A stretch of DNA of 52,485 nt from JAJDIA01 sp031555145. GTDB taxonomy: Bacteria > Bacteroidota > Bacteroidia > Bacteroidales > Tannerellaceae. This document shows positions 37,244 to 46,047 of the stretch, piece by piece. Location of the stretch: assembly GCA_031555145.1 (NCBI GenBank), contig JAVBUR010000039.1, positions 1-52,485 of the forward strand. The letters run 5' to 3'. The notes beneath the pieces were generated by a model that was given only the letters and a program-made list of their open reading frames with translations, was not told the origin of the DNA and searched no databases. The translations under genes and the position numbers were made by a program. The first letter of the stretch is position 1, and every line of letters begins with the position of its first letter.

Positions 37244-38395
37244 ATGAACGTATTAACATATAAAGAGATGCTTAGCAAAACCATCAGTAATATTCCGGGA
37301 TGGAGCACCCGTCGTAAAATAATAGTCATTGAATCAGACGATTGGGGTTCGGTATATATGCCTGGCAAAGAAGTGCTGAAAAAGCTCACAGTTGTTGGGT
37401 TCGACTTTTCAGGGAATCATTACTTGCATAATGACTGTCTGGAATCAAACGAGGATTTGGAAATGCTGTATGAGACTTTGTCCAGACATAAAGATAGTAC
37501 CGGGCGGTATCCGGTCATGACCGGGGTCAATGTGATTGCCAACCCGAACTTCGAAAAAATAGAGGCCAACCATTTCACTAAATACGAATATGAGCTATAC
37601 ACAGATACATGCAAAAGGTATAATGGGCACGACCGGGTCTATAAGTTGTGGAAAGAAGGTATGAGCAAAAGGCTGTTTATTCCGGCTTTTCATGGTAGGG
37701 AACATTTGAATGTACAAAGGTGGATGAAGTTGTTGCAGGACAATAACCCTTCGATACGAACAATTTTCAATTTCCAAATGCCGTGCGTGTCAAAAGGTAT
37801 ACGGGGTGAGAAATTACCTGACCTTAGGGCTGCTTTCGACATTGATGATGTGGCAGATTTGGCTTATATGAAAGAAGTAATTACAAGTGGGTTACGTGCA
37901 TTTGAGGGGGCATATGGTTTTCAGTCCCGTTATTTTATCCCTACTAACGGGCCGTTCAACAATTCATTAGAGGAGACCCTCTATGGGGGTGGTATAAGAT
38001 ACATTGGGACGGCTAAGATAAACAAGGAGCCTATAGGACAGGGGAAATATAAAAGACAGTTCCGCTATATAGGAAAGAGGAACACGTTTGGCCAGTTGTT
38101 CTTAACACGAAATTGCATCTTTGAACCGGGAAGTTGGCTATATCCTGCCGACAAAGACTGGATAAACGGTTGCATGCGAGAGATCGAAATTGCCTTCAAA
38201 TGCCATAAGCCGGCCATTATAAGTTCACATCGGGTAAACTATATAGGGTTTCTGAATCCGGATAACCGAGCGAATGGGTTGCAAAAACTACACAGCCTTT
38301 TGGCTGGGATCATCCGTACATGGCCCGATGTCGAATTTATGACTTCCGAGGAGTTAGGCGATTTGATCGCGGGAAACAACTGTTCGAGCAGATAA
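37244..38395 (+). CDS. DD/HxxxH protein, putative deacetylase-like, paralogue 2
   Basis: 383 aa, clear paralogue of the gene at 30883. Shared blocks: IPGW-T-RK, VIESDDWGSVYMPGKEV (Asp32-Asp33), VIANPNFEKIEA, YELYTDTCKRY, FHGREHLNV (His150, His154), NCIFEPGS, AIISSHRVNYIGF and TWPDVEFMTSEELGD. The invariant DD, H-x3-H and SHRVN sites suggest a metal enzyme. Function unknown. The two copies flank the GT/acetyltransferase block from 32 to 37 kb. It is the last gene before the conserved 3' part of the locus. Confidence 0.74.
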   Translation: MNVLTYKEMLSKTISNIPGWSTRRKIIVIESDDWGSVYMPGKEVLKKLTVVGFDFSGNHYLHNDCLESNEDLEMLYETLSRHKDSTGRYPVMTGVNVIANPNFEKIEANHFTKYEYELYTDTCKRYNGHDRVYKLWKEGMSKRLFIPAFHGREHLNVQRWMKLLQDNNPSIRTIFNFQMPCVSKGIRGEKLPDLRAAFDIDDVADLAYMKEVITSGLRAFEGAYGFQSRYFIPTNGPFNNSLEETLYGGGIRYIGTAKINKEPIGQGKYKRQFRYIGKRNTFGQLFLTRNCIFEPGSWLYPADKDWINGCMREIEIAFKCHKPAIISSHRVNYIGFLNPDNRANGLQKLHSLLAGIIRTWPDVEFMTSEELGDLIAGNNCSSR

Positions 38396-38396
38396 A

Positions 38397-39017
38397 ATGC
38401 AGAAGATGTACACAGTTTTTTTAAAACGGTTATTCGATTTATTGATGGCTTCTTTCGGGCTTCTTTGCTTATTGCCTGTTTTTCTGGCAATCATTCTGTT
38501 ATTGATCGTAATCAATAAAGGAAAGGTGTTCTTCATCCAGTCACGCCCTGGGAAAAACGGGAAGGTATTCAGGATCATTAAATTTAAGACCATGAATGAT
38601 AAACGGGATCAGGAAGGTCGCTTGCTACCTGACAGGGATCGGCTGACCCGGACAGGGAAGTTTCTGCGGAGAATATCCCTGGACGAGCTTCCACAGTTGA
38701 TCAATCTCCTGAAGGGAGAGATGAGTCTGGTCGGTCCCCGGCCATTATTAACGGATTATTTACCCTTATATACGAAGGAGCAAGCCCGCCGACATGAGAT
38801 CAGGCCCGGCATCACCGGATGGGCGCAGGTGAACGGCCGTAATACGGTCGCTTGGGAACAACGATTTGCTTACGATACATGGTATGTGGATCATCTCTCT
38901 TTCGCACTGGATCTGAAAATCCTGTGGCTGACAGTAGTAAAAGTGTTGAAAACCGATGGCATCAACGCTTCGAAAGGAACAACTATGACAAGATTTCAAC
39001 CATATGAAAAACAGTAA
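38397..39017 (+). CDS. Initiating phosphoglycosyl transferase, PglC/WcaJ family
   Basis: 206 aa. Transfers a sugar-1-phosphate to undecaprenyl phosphate to start the repeat unit. N-terminal membrane-inserted hairpin (LFDLLMASFGLLCLLPVFLA), then FFIQSRPGKNGKVFRIIKFK, LPDRDRLTRTGKFLRRISLDE, MSLVGPRPLLTDYLPLY and RPGITGWAQVNGRN, all PGT hallmarks. The short, monotopic form matches PglC, which uses UDP-diNAc-bacillosamine. G+C rises again from here. Overlaps the next gene by 14 bp. Confidence 0.95.
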   Translation: MQKMYTVFLKRLFDLLMASFGLLCLLPVFLAIILLLIVINKGKVFFIQSRPGKNGKVFRIIKFKTMNDKRDQEGRLLPDRDRLTRTGKFLRRISLDELPQLINLLKGEMSLVGPRPLLTDYLPLYTKEQARRHEIRPGITGWAQVNGRNTVAWEQRFAYDTWYVDHLSFALDLKILWLTVVKVLKTDGINASKGTTMTRFQPYEKQ

Positions 39018-39669
39018 GCAACACGCACAGCTAAAAGACATTGCCATTTATGGTGCCGGTGGATTCGGGAAAGAAATTGCCTGTATGATCAAAACAATCA
39101 ATCAACTCCAACCGACATGGAACTTAATCGGCTATTTTGACGACAACTGTACCCCCTCTATGATCAACCAGTATGGACAAATCATTGGTGGCCTGGATAC
39201 CTTGAACGGCTATCCGGAAGCATTAGCTGTTGTTATGGCGATCGCATCACCGGAAATACTGCGGAAACTTACCGGGAAAATAACCAATCCCCGCATCCTA
39301 TATCCCAATCTTATCGCTCCGAATGTGTACTATTTTGACAAAAACAGTGTCAAACTCGGGCAAGGGAATGTAATTGGATATGGTTCCCGGATCAGTTGTC
39401 ATGTAAAGATTGGCAATTTCAATTTATTAAACGGCTGTGTATCCTTAGGACATGAGGTATCCATCGGAAATTTCAATGTGATGCAGCCGGAGGTTCGCAT
39501 ATCCGGAGAAACCGTCATAGGCGACTACAACTATTTTGGTGCCCGGTCGTTGGTTTTACAACGATTGACAATCGGGAATAATACACGTGTCGGCGCCGGA
39601 AGCGTAGTCATCAGAAACACAAAGGACGGTATGTTGTACTACGGCAATCCCGCCAAAATAACGGAATAA
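39004..39669 (+). CDS. PglD/NeuD-like sugar N-acyltransferase
   Basis: 221 aa. N-terminal sugar-binding Rossmann-like part (IYGAGGFGKEIACMI; GYFDDN) and C-terminal left-handed beta-helix (GNVIGYGSRISCHVKIGNFN, SLGHEVSIGNFNVM with the catalytic-type His, GARSLVLQRLTIGNNTRVGA). PglD acetylates the 4-amino sugar made by PglE. The downstream ACP/KASIII/reductase genes raise the possibility that this enzyme uses an acyl-ACP or other acyl donor instead of acetyl-CoA. Confidence 0.92.
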   Translation: MKNSKQHAQLKDIAIYGAGGFGKEIACMIKTINQLQPTWNLIGYFDDNCTPSMINQYGQIIGGLDTLNGYPEALAVVMAIASPEILRKLTGKITNPRILYPNLIAPNVYYFDKNSVKLGQGNVIGYGSRISCHVKIGNFNLLNGCVSLGHEVSIGNFNVMQPEVRISGETVIGDYNYFGARSLVLQRLTIGNNTRVGAGSVVIRNTKDGMLYYGNPAKITE

Positions 39670-39725
39670 GGAGACATGTAAAGACGAAGCCTTATCAACT
39701 GATTATCAACCAAAAATATATTATT

Positions 39726-39947
39726 ATGGAAACAAAATTCATTACGCTGCTTGCTGATATCTTACAGGTAGAGGCAGATGCCATCAAGTTGGAAAACAAA
39801 TTCCGCGAGTACGACCATTGGGATTCACTTTCGCATCTATCCGTCATTGTTATGATGGATGAAGAATTCAAGACGCAAATCGAAATGGAAGATTTGACGG
39901 AGATGACGACTGTGGCTGATTTGATTAGTGCCATCAAGCAAAAATAG
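39726..39947 (+). CDS. Acyl carrier protein of the polysaccharide locus
   Basis: 73 aa, acidic, with the phosphopantetheine site in HWDSLSHLSVI (Ser34) and the usual helix pattern. Diverged from fatty-acid AcpP: the motif is WDSLSHL rather than the usual DSLDTVE. It lies 56 bp after the pglD-like gene and 2 bp before a KASIII gene, so it most likely carries a dedicated acyl group for this locus rather than for membrane lipids. Confidence 0.93.
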   Translation: METKFITLLADILQVEADAIKLENKFREYDHWDSLSHLSVIVMMDEEFKTQIEMEDLTEMTTVADLISAIKQK

Positions 39948-39949
39948 TT

Positions 39950-41008
39950 ATGGCATTGCTTCAATTCTCCCATATCGGCATACTCGGATTAGCGGCCGCC
40001 ATTCCCCGAACGGTTATCGACAACTATCAGTATATACACTACTTTGCTGAGAGCCAGGTAAAGGAGATTGTGGATAAAACAGGAGTCAAAGAGCGGCGTT
40101 TTGCAGACGATAAAACCTGTTCTTCCGACCTGTGTTTGGCTGCTGCGGAAAGATTGCTTACGGAAAGTGGTACTGACAGGAGTGAAATCGACGCGTTGAT
40201 CTTTGTCTCTCAAACGCCAGATTACCGGATGCCGGCTACTGCTTTCCTCCTGCAATCACGGCTGGGATTATCCCACAACACGGTTGCTTTCGACATCAAC
40301 ATGGGATGTTCAGGGTTTATTTACGGATTGTCGGCCATCTATGGTTTTATGCAGCAACCGGGTATCCGAAAAGCATTATTGTTGGATGGTGAAACACGGT
40401 CGAAAGTATACTCGCCCAAAGACCGCAAGACTGCCTTCCTTTTTGGCGACGGAGGGGTGGCCGCGCTTATCGGGCGGGATGAAACATTCGGAGCAAGTTA
40501 TTTTTCCCTGAATTCAGATGGTACCCGGGAGTCGTACATCAAAATCAATGCAGGTGGTTACCGTAATCCCAGCTCGGCGGAGACGTTGAAAGAGAAAATA
40601 ACCGATGAATTCGGGAATATCCGCAGCGAAGAACAGGGATATATGAATGGAGCCGATGTATTCAATTTCGTCTTGCGTGAAGTACCTCAGGATATCCACA
40701 AGATACTGGCCTATGCCGGGCTCGCTCCTAAAAGTATCGACTATTTCGTCTTCCACCAAGCGAATGATTTTATGAATAGCTACCTGATCAGGAAACTGAA
40801 AGTGCCCGCCGAAAAGGCGCCCTCCACCATTGCCAAATTTGGGAATACCTCTTCGGTTTCCGTTCCTCTGACTATCGTGTCTGAACTTCAGCAGGCGTTG
40901 AAGGGCAGACGCAAACTACTGTTATCCGCCTTTGGAGTCGGTATGTCCTGGGCTTCCGCCATCCTACAGATGGAGCATTGTATAATTCCTGATATTGTAG
41001 AAATATAG
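39950..41008 (+). CDS. 3-oxoacyl-ACP synthase III-like (KASIII)
   Basis: 352 aa thiolase-fold enzyme. The full Cys-His-Asn triad is visible: Cys120 in INMGCSGFIYGL, His269 in YFVFHQANDFM and Asn299 in KFGNTSSVSVPL. Condenses an acyl-CoA primer with malonyl-ACP. Being a second, locus-specific KASIII next to its own ACP and a ketoreductase, it probably starts a short acyl chain for sugar acylation. A housekeeping role is unlikely, because no fatty-acid genes are nearby. Ends with no gap before the SDR gene. Confidence 0.93.
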   Translation: MALLQFSHIGILGLAAAIPRTVIDNYQYIHYFAESQVKEIVDKTGVKERRFADDKTCSSDLCLAAAERLLTESGTDRSEIDALIFVSQTPDYRMPATAFLLQSRLGLSHNTVAFDINMGCSGFIYGLSAIYGFMQQPGIRKALLLDGETRSKVYSPKDRKTAFLFGDGGVAALIGRDETFGASYFSLNSDGTRESYIKINAGGYRNPSSAETLKEKITDEFGNIRSEEQGYMNGADVFNFVLREVPQDIHKILAYAGLAPKSIDYFVFHQANDFMNSYLIRKLKVPAEKAPSTIAKFGNTSSVSVPLTIVSELQQALKGRRKLLLSAFGVGMSWASAILQMEHCIIPDIVEI

Positions 41009-41755
41009 ATGAAAACCAATCCTTTTAGTTTACAGAATAAACAAATACTGATCACCGGAGCTTCTTCCGGGATAGGCCGAGCTACGGCTATTGCCTGCGC
41101 ACATATGGGTGCCTCCATTGCGATTACCGGCCGGGATGAAAAGCGTTTATACCAAACGATGGATACGCTGGAGCATTCAGGCCATACCCTTATACCGGCC
41201 GACCTTACTGTTGAAGAAGAGGTCGAGAAACTGGTTGACTGCATCGACAAACTGGACGGCGTGGTACATTGTGCCGGGATCAACCACAGGCTTCCCATCT
41301 ATGGGCTCTCTCAGAAAGTGATTTTGCATATCATGCAAACCAATTTCATGGCTTCTGCCTTATTGTCCCGCTATCTGCTTAAGTACAAGAAATTGAAAAA
41401 AGAATCGTCCATTGTGCATGTGTCCTCCATTTCCACGGATTACCCGGCCATAGGCAATGCGGCCTATTGTGCATCGAAAGGGGCACTCCGGTCATTTTCC
41501 AGGGTCATGGCATTAGAAGTTTCTCCTATGGGAATCAGGGTCAATTGCATCGAACCGGGAATGATCGCCACTGAATGGTTAAGTAAAAATCCGCTTACGG
41601 AAGAGCAATTTCAAACACTCATATCGGCCTATCCGTTCAAACGGTTGGGGACACCGGAAGAGGTGGCCTGTGTGGCCGTCTTCCTGCTTTCAGACGCCAC
41701 CAAATGGATGACCGGCAGTACGATCAAACTGGATGGAGGATTAACACTCACCTAA
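41009..41755 (+). CDS. SDR-family 3-oxoacyl-ACP reductase-like
   Basis: 248 aa. NAD(P) site TGASSGIGRATAIA, HCAGINHRLP (NAG-like motif), catalytic Ser in HVSSISTDYP, Tyr153/Lys157 in AAYCASKGALRSF, and the closing W-M-T-G-S-T-I-K-L-D-G-G. Best fit is a FabG-like ketoreductase giving a 3-hydroxyacyl-ACP; a sugar reductase cannot be ruled out. Starts directly at the end of the KASIII gene. Confidence 0.9.
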   Translation: MKTNPFSLQNKQILITGASSGIGRATAIACAHMGASIAITGRDEKRLYQTMDTLEHSGHTLIPADLTVEEEVEKLVDCIDKLDGVVHCAGINHRLPIYGLSQKVILHIMQTNFMASALLSRYLLKYKKLKKESSIVHVSSISTDYPAIGNAAYCASKGALRSFSRVMALEVSPMGIRVNCIEPGMIATEWLSKNPLTEEQFQTLISAYPFKRLGTPEEVACVAVFLLSDATKWMTGSTIKLDGGLTLT

Positions 41756-41768
41756 ACAGATACACACC

Positions 41769-42905
41769 ATGACAACACGTATCCACCTCTCGCTTGCCCA
41801 TATGAGCGGTAAAGAGAGAAAATACATTGAAGAAGCCTTCGCCACTAACTGGGTCACCCCGCTGGGGCCTAATGTGGACGGTTTCGAAAAAGACCTCGAA
41901 CACTATCTGGAAGCCGACCGGCAAATAGTAGCCTTGTATTCGGGAACAGCTGCTATCCATCTGGGGCTATTGTTATTGGGTGTCAAACCGGACGACGAAG
42001 TGATCTGCCAGAGTTTCACTTTTGCGGCTTCCGCCAATCCGATCTGCTACCTGAGTGCGATCCCGGTGTTTGTGGATAGCGAAGAAGAAACCTGGAACAT
42101 GTCACCCTACCACCTGGAGAAAGCCATCGTAGACCGTATTGCTCGGACAGGCCGGAAGCCCAAAGCGATTATTGTAGTCCACCTCTATGGTATGCCTGCG
42201 AAAATGAATGAAATTCAATCAATCGCCCAGACATATGATATACCCATCCTCGAAGATGCAGCCGAAGCGTTAGGCTCCACCTATGAAGGACAGAAATGCG
42301 GTACATTCGGCCACTTTGCCATTTTCTCGTTCAACGGGAATAAGATTATTACCACTTCCGGCGGAGGAGCTTTGGTGTGCCCGTCGGTCGAGTTGGCTGA
42401 TAAAGCACGGTTCTATGCCACCCAGGCAAGGGATGAGGCGCCCCACTATCAGCACTCACGCATTGGTTACAATTACCGGATGAGTAACATTTGCGCCGGT
42501 ATCGGCCGGGGGCAGATGAGCATACTGGACGCACACATTGCCCGTCGACAGGAAATACATTACCTGTATACCCAACAGCTGTCAAGGCACCGGGAAATTA
42601 CGGTATTCCACAACAACACAGCCGACATCCGGCCGAACTACTGGCTGACCTGTATCCTTACCCAGCCCACGCATTCAGGATACGACCGTGAGTATCTGCG
42701 ACAGGCAATGGGGAAGGCTAATATCGAGGTACGTCCCCTTTGGAAACCGCTGCATCTTCAACCTGTCTTTGCCCCTTATCCGTATTACGGGGATGGTGTT
42801 GCTGAAAAGCTTTTTGAAACAGGGCTGTGCCTCCCTTCCAGTCCGGTTTTGCGTGGGGAAGACATCGACCGCATAGTGGATGTATTTAGTCTGATATACA
42901 ATTGA
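41769..42905 (+). CDS. DegT/DnrJ/EryC1 sugar aminotransferase, PglE-like
   Basis: 378 aa PLP enzyme, expected to aminate C4 of the UDP-4-keto sugar made by the dehydratase at 20319. Signature: NWVTPLGPNVDGFEKDL, SGTAAIHLGLLLLGV, VHLYGMPAKM, EDAAEALGSTYEGQ, and PLP-binding Lys192 in FSFNGNKIITTSGGG. The opening HLSLAHMSGKERKYIEEAF is typical of PglE/LegC-like members. The acyl-chain genes are inserted between it and pglD. Confidence 0.95.
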   Translation: MTTRIHLSLAHMSGKERKYIEEAFATNWVTPLGPNVDGFEKDLEHYLEADRQIVALYSGTAAIHLGLLLLGVKPDDEVICQSFTFAASANPICYLSAIPVFVDSEEETWNMSPYHLEKAIVDRIARTGRKPKAIIVVHLYGMPAKMNEIQSIAQTYDIPILEDAAEALGSTYEGQKCGTFGHFAIFSFNGNKIITTSGGGALVCPSVELADKARFYATQARDEAPHYQHSRIGYNYRMSNICAGIGRGQMSILDAHIARRQEIHYLYTQQLSRHREITVFHNNTADIRPNYWLTCILTQPTHSGYDREYLRQAMGKANIEVRPLWKPLHLQPVFAPYPYYGDGVAEKLFETGLCLPSSPVLRGEDIDRIVDVFSLIYN

Positions 42906-42942
42906 TCAACCGATAAAATTAGTAACCTGTAAATAGTAACGT

Positions 42943-43737
42943 ATGAAATCATTACCTATCAGTATCCTTTTCTGTAGTATGCTCCTGTTAAGTGCCTGCT
43001 CTTCCCGCAAACAGATCGTGTATCTGCAAGATATCAAAGCGGATCTGAAAGAAGAAATCGCACACAAATACGAGATCAGCATCCAGCGGAACGACCTGCT
43101 GGCAATCATGATCAACAGCCAGAATACCGAGCTGGCCTTACCCTTCAACATGCCGTTGGTCTCTTACCAGTTAGGTACCGCAGGTGTGAACATCGCCCAA
43201 CAACGCGTTCTGGGGTATCTTGTCGATGTGGAAGGGAATATCGACTTCCCCATCTTAGGGAAGATACATGTGGAGGGGCTTACCCGGAAACAGTTTATCG
43301 AACAACTCAAGACACGGATGATAGAGGAAGACCTCATCAAAGACCCAGTCATTACCGTTGAGTTTATGAATGCCCGGATATCCGTGATTGGTGAGGTGAA
43401 CCGTCCCGGCAGTTATGCCTTGTCGGGCGAACGGCTCACCCTGCTTGAAGCGATTGGCATGGCAGGCGACCTCTCCATTTACGGGAAGCGGGACCGGGTA
43501 GCTGTTATCCGTGAAAACGGAAATGAACGAACGATTGCTTACCATGACCTCCGTTCGGCCGACCTCTTTACTTCACCCTATTACTACCTGCAGCAAAACG
43601 ATATTGTATATGTGGAGCCCAATAAGGCCAGGGCCGGACAAAGTAGTATCAACCAGAATAATTCCGCAGGCGTATGGATATCCGTGCTCTCTCTGCTCAC
43701 ATCCATTGCCGTATTAGTTATTAACCTGACAGAGTAA
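42943..43737 (+). CDS. Polysaccharide export lipoprotein (Wza-like)
   Basis: 264 aa. Lipobox LLLSACSSRKQ, so an outer-membrane lipoprotein. Poly_export and SLBB domains: SIQRNDLLAIMINSQN, GYLVDVEGNIDFPILGKIHV, GLTRKQF, RISVIGEVNRPGSYAL, ERLTLLEAIGMAGDL and NDIVYVEPNK. Ends in a hydrophobic helix (WISVLSLLTSIAVLVINL), as in Bacteroidota Wza proteins that cross the membrane. Partner of the next gene, 7 bp away. Confidence 0.95.
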   Translation: MKSLPISILFCSMLLLSACSSRKQIVYLQDIKADLKEEIAHKYEISIQRNDLLAIMINSQNTELALPFNMPLVSYQLGTAGVNIAQQRVLGYLVDVEGNIDFPILGKIHVEGLTRKQFIEQLKTRMIEEDLIKDPVITVEFMNARISVIGEVNRPGSYALSGERLTLLEAIGMAGDLSIYGKRDRVAVIRENGNERTIAYHDLRSADLFTSPYYYLQQNDIVYVEPNKARAGQSSINQNNSAGVWISVLSLLTSIAVLVINLTE

Positions 43738-43744
43738 CAATCCT

Positions 43745-46006
43745 ATGCATACAAACGATACAAGAAAAACAGAACGGCAGGAAAAAGCCAACGAGATACA
43801 ACTCAACGATATACTACGGTTTGCCGGCCAAAACTGGTATTGGTTCCTGATCTCTGCCCTTTGCTGCCTGGTGGTGGCGGCTATCTATATCCGTACACAA
43901 CCCCGTGTATACACCCGGACGGCTTCCGTCCTGATCAAAGATGAGGCCAAAGGGAGTGTCAGTGAGTCAGACGCGTTCAATGATGTGAACCTACTGACTA
44001 TGTCGGGTAATATCTCCAATGAGCAGTATATTTTCAAATCCAGGCGGCTCATATTGGATGTCATCAAGCGGTTACGGCTGGATGTGACCTACAAATTCAA
44101 AGGACGGCTACAAACCATCGATCTATATAAGTCGACGCCACTTATGCTGTATATGGTAGGCGAGACGGAGATGCAGGCGACTTCCCAATCCTTTGCCATC
44201 GTCGTCACCCCGTTATCCGACCAACGAATAAGGGTACAGCCGGCATCCTCCGTCTACGAAGACTGGCAGATAGAAGCTTCCTTCCAGGATACGATCGATA
44301 CACCCTATGGTAAACTGATGATCACTCCCACCCTGTCGTTCAATAACCGATCCTTCAACAGACCCATCTATATTACGAAGAACAATATGTTAGCCATGGC
44401 CAATGCCATCAGTCGCGGACTACGGGTGAGCATGCCCGATCCCAAAAGCACCATCGTGGATATTGCCATTGCCGACGTATCCATCGCCCGTGCGGAAGAT
44501 ATCCTCAACACGCTGATCAACGTATATAATGACGATGCCAACAACGACAAAAACCAGATCGCACTCAACACCTCCCACTTTATCGACGAGCGCTTGGAGA
44601 TCATTGAAGCCGAACTGGGCAGTGTCGACGCCAATATAGCCGACTATAAACGAGAACACCGGTTGACCGATATCCATTCGGAAACCGGCATGTACCTGCA
44701 GTCCACCAGCCAGTACCAACAACAGTCACTGGCGTTGGGAAACCAATTACTGATCGCCCAATCCATCCAGGATTACCTGCGGGATCATACGAAGGAGAAA
44801 GAACTGATCCCCGCCAATACCGGGGTGTTCGATGCCGGACTCGAACAGCAGATCAACGAATACAACGACATGATGTTGCAACGAACCAAACTGAGTTCGA
44901 ACGAGAACGATCGTAACCCCGTCGTCATCAACCTCAACAATTCGCTGAATGCAATGCGCCAGACGATCATCCTCTCCGTCGACAACCTGATAACCGGACT
45001 GGAAGCGCGGATCAGGAATACGCAGACGCAAGAGGAACGGACGTCCCGCCGGATATCGCAGGTGCCTACGCAGCAGAAATATGTCCTATCTGTTGAACGG
45101 CAGCAAAAGATCAAAGAATCGCTCTACCTCTACCTACTGAATAAACGCGAGGAGACCACCTTGTCCCAGTCTATCCGTGCAAACAAGGCCAAACTGGTGG
45201 ATGCCGCTTATGGAAGCTATACTCCGGTTTCCCCCAATATGCCCCTGATCCTGGTGATCGCCTCCACTTGCGGTCTATTGATCCCGGGGCTTGTCCTGTG
45301 GTTGATCAACGCACTAGATACTAAAATCCGTCGTCCCCAGGATGCCGAATGGTTGACCAGCATCCCCTGCGTGGGTGAAATACCCTATCAGAAGATGCTT
45401 TCGGAAAGCAATCCCGTCTTGGTCAGCCGGGACAGCCATGATCCGCTATCGGAAGCATTTCGTACCATTCGTGCCAACCTCCTGCTCACACCAGAAACGG
45501 CAAACAGCCAGGTGATCCTGGTCACATCGGCCGACGAAAAGGCAGGAAAAACATTTGTGGCTTCCAATCTTGCAGCCAGTTTCTCCTGTGCAGGAAAAAA
45601 GGTCGTTTTCATCGACTTTAATACCGAACTGTCAGACTACCTGGCCGGCAATATAACCAACATCGACACCCTTATCATCTCGGGCGGTGAATGTAGGGAA
45701 CCGGATTTGATACGGGCTGGTTCCCGGTATTCGGGGGAAACATTGTTGGGAGATGGACTCAACCGGTTATTGGACGAACTGAGAAAGCGATACGATACTA
45801 TTATTATTGACAGCCCATCCTTCCGTCATCAAACCGACAGCCTGCTCATCGGCCGATTGGCCGATCTGATCCTCTGCGTGATACGCTACGGGCAAACAGG
45901 CCAGCGAACACTAATCGAGGCAGAAAAGTTAGTAGCCAAAGGCACACTACATAACCCACACCTCCTATTGAACGGAGGGAAGCACAAGGCGTTTCATTTT
46001 GGATAA
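43745..46006 (+). CDS. Wzc-like chain-length protein with degraded kinase core
   Basis: 753 aa. Wzz domain with first membrane helix (ILRFAGQNWYWFLIS), long coiled-coil periplasmic part (about residues 190-470), GNVR-like region and second helix (LILVIASTCGLLIPGLVLWL), then a C-terminal ATPase. Walker A is SADEKAGKTF (Lys602) and Walker B is TIIIDSPSF. Two usual BY-kinase features are missing. The Walker A' segment with D-x-R-x-P is collapsed to VFIDFNTELSDYLAGN, and the C-terminus ends HLLLNGGKHKAFHFG with no tyrosine cluster. Chain-length control is probably kept; tyrosine phosphorylation is doubtful. Confidence 0.92.
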   Translation: MHTNDTRKTERQEKANEIQLNDILRFAGQNWYWFLISALCCLVVAAIYIRTQPRVYTRTASVLIKDEAKGSVSESDAFNDVNLLTMSGNISNEQYIFKSRRLILDVIKRLRLDVTYKFKGRLQTIDLYKSTPLMLYMVGETEMQATSQSFAIVVTPLSDQRIRVQPASSVYEDWQIEASFQDTIDTPYGKLMITPTLSFNNRSFNRPIYITKNNMLAMANAISRGLRVSMPDPKSTIVDIAIADVSIARAEDILNTLINVYNDDANNDKNQIALNTSHFIDERLEIIEAELGSVDANIADYKREHRLTDIHSETGMYLQSTSQYQQQSLALGNQLLIAQSIQDYLRDHTKEKELIPANTGVFDAGLEQQINEYNDMMLQRTKLSSNENDRNPVVINLNNSLNAMRQTIILSVDNLITGLEARIRNTQTQEERTSRRISQVPTQQKYVLSVERQQKIKESLYLYLLNKREETTLSQSIRANKAKLVDAAYGSYTPVSPNMPLILVIASTCGLLIPGLVLWLINALDTKIRRPQDAEWLTSIPCVGEIPYQKMLSESNPVLVSRDSHDPLSEAFRTIRANLLLTPETANSQVILVTSADEKAGKTFVASNLAASFSCAGKKVVFIDFNTELSDYLAGNITNIDTLIISGGECREPDLIRAGSRYSGETLLGDGLNRLLDELRKRYDTIIIDSPSFRHQTDSLLIGRLADLILCVIRYGQTGQRTLIEAEKLVAKGTLHNPHLLLNGGKHKAFHFG

Positions 46007-46047
46007 ATATCCTGTTATTCATTCACGACATTTTAAACTCTACATAT

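Larger units (their letters stand above)
20319..46006 (+). other. Wzx/Wzy-dependent surface polysaccharide locus
   Basis: Twenty-four genes on one strand with short gaps or overlaps. They comprise a dehydratase, flippase, Fe-S protein, pyruvyltransferase, heparinase-like protein, five glycosyltransferases, EpsG-like polymerase, acetyl- and deacetylase-type enzymes, initiating transferase, a small acyl-ACP pathway, aminotransferase, export lipoprotein and chain-length protein. The bacillosamine-type genes and export genes lie at the ends and the variable enzymes in the middle. Confidence 0.9.

Noticed and set aside
37244..38395. Calling the DD/HxxxH proteins ordinary NodB deacetylases
   Set aside because: The distance between the DD and HxxxH motifs is much larger than in the CE4 family, and the R-x-P motif is not visible; left as putative.
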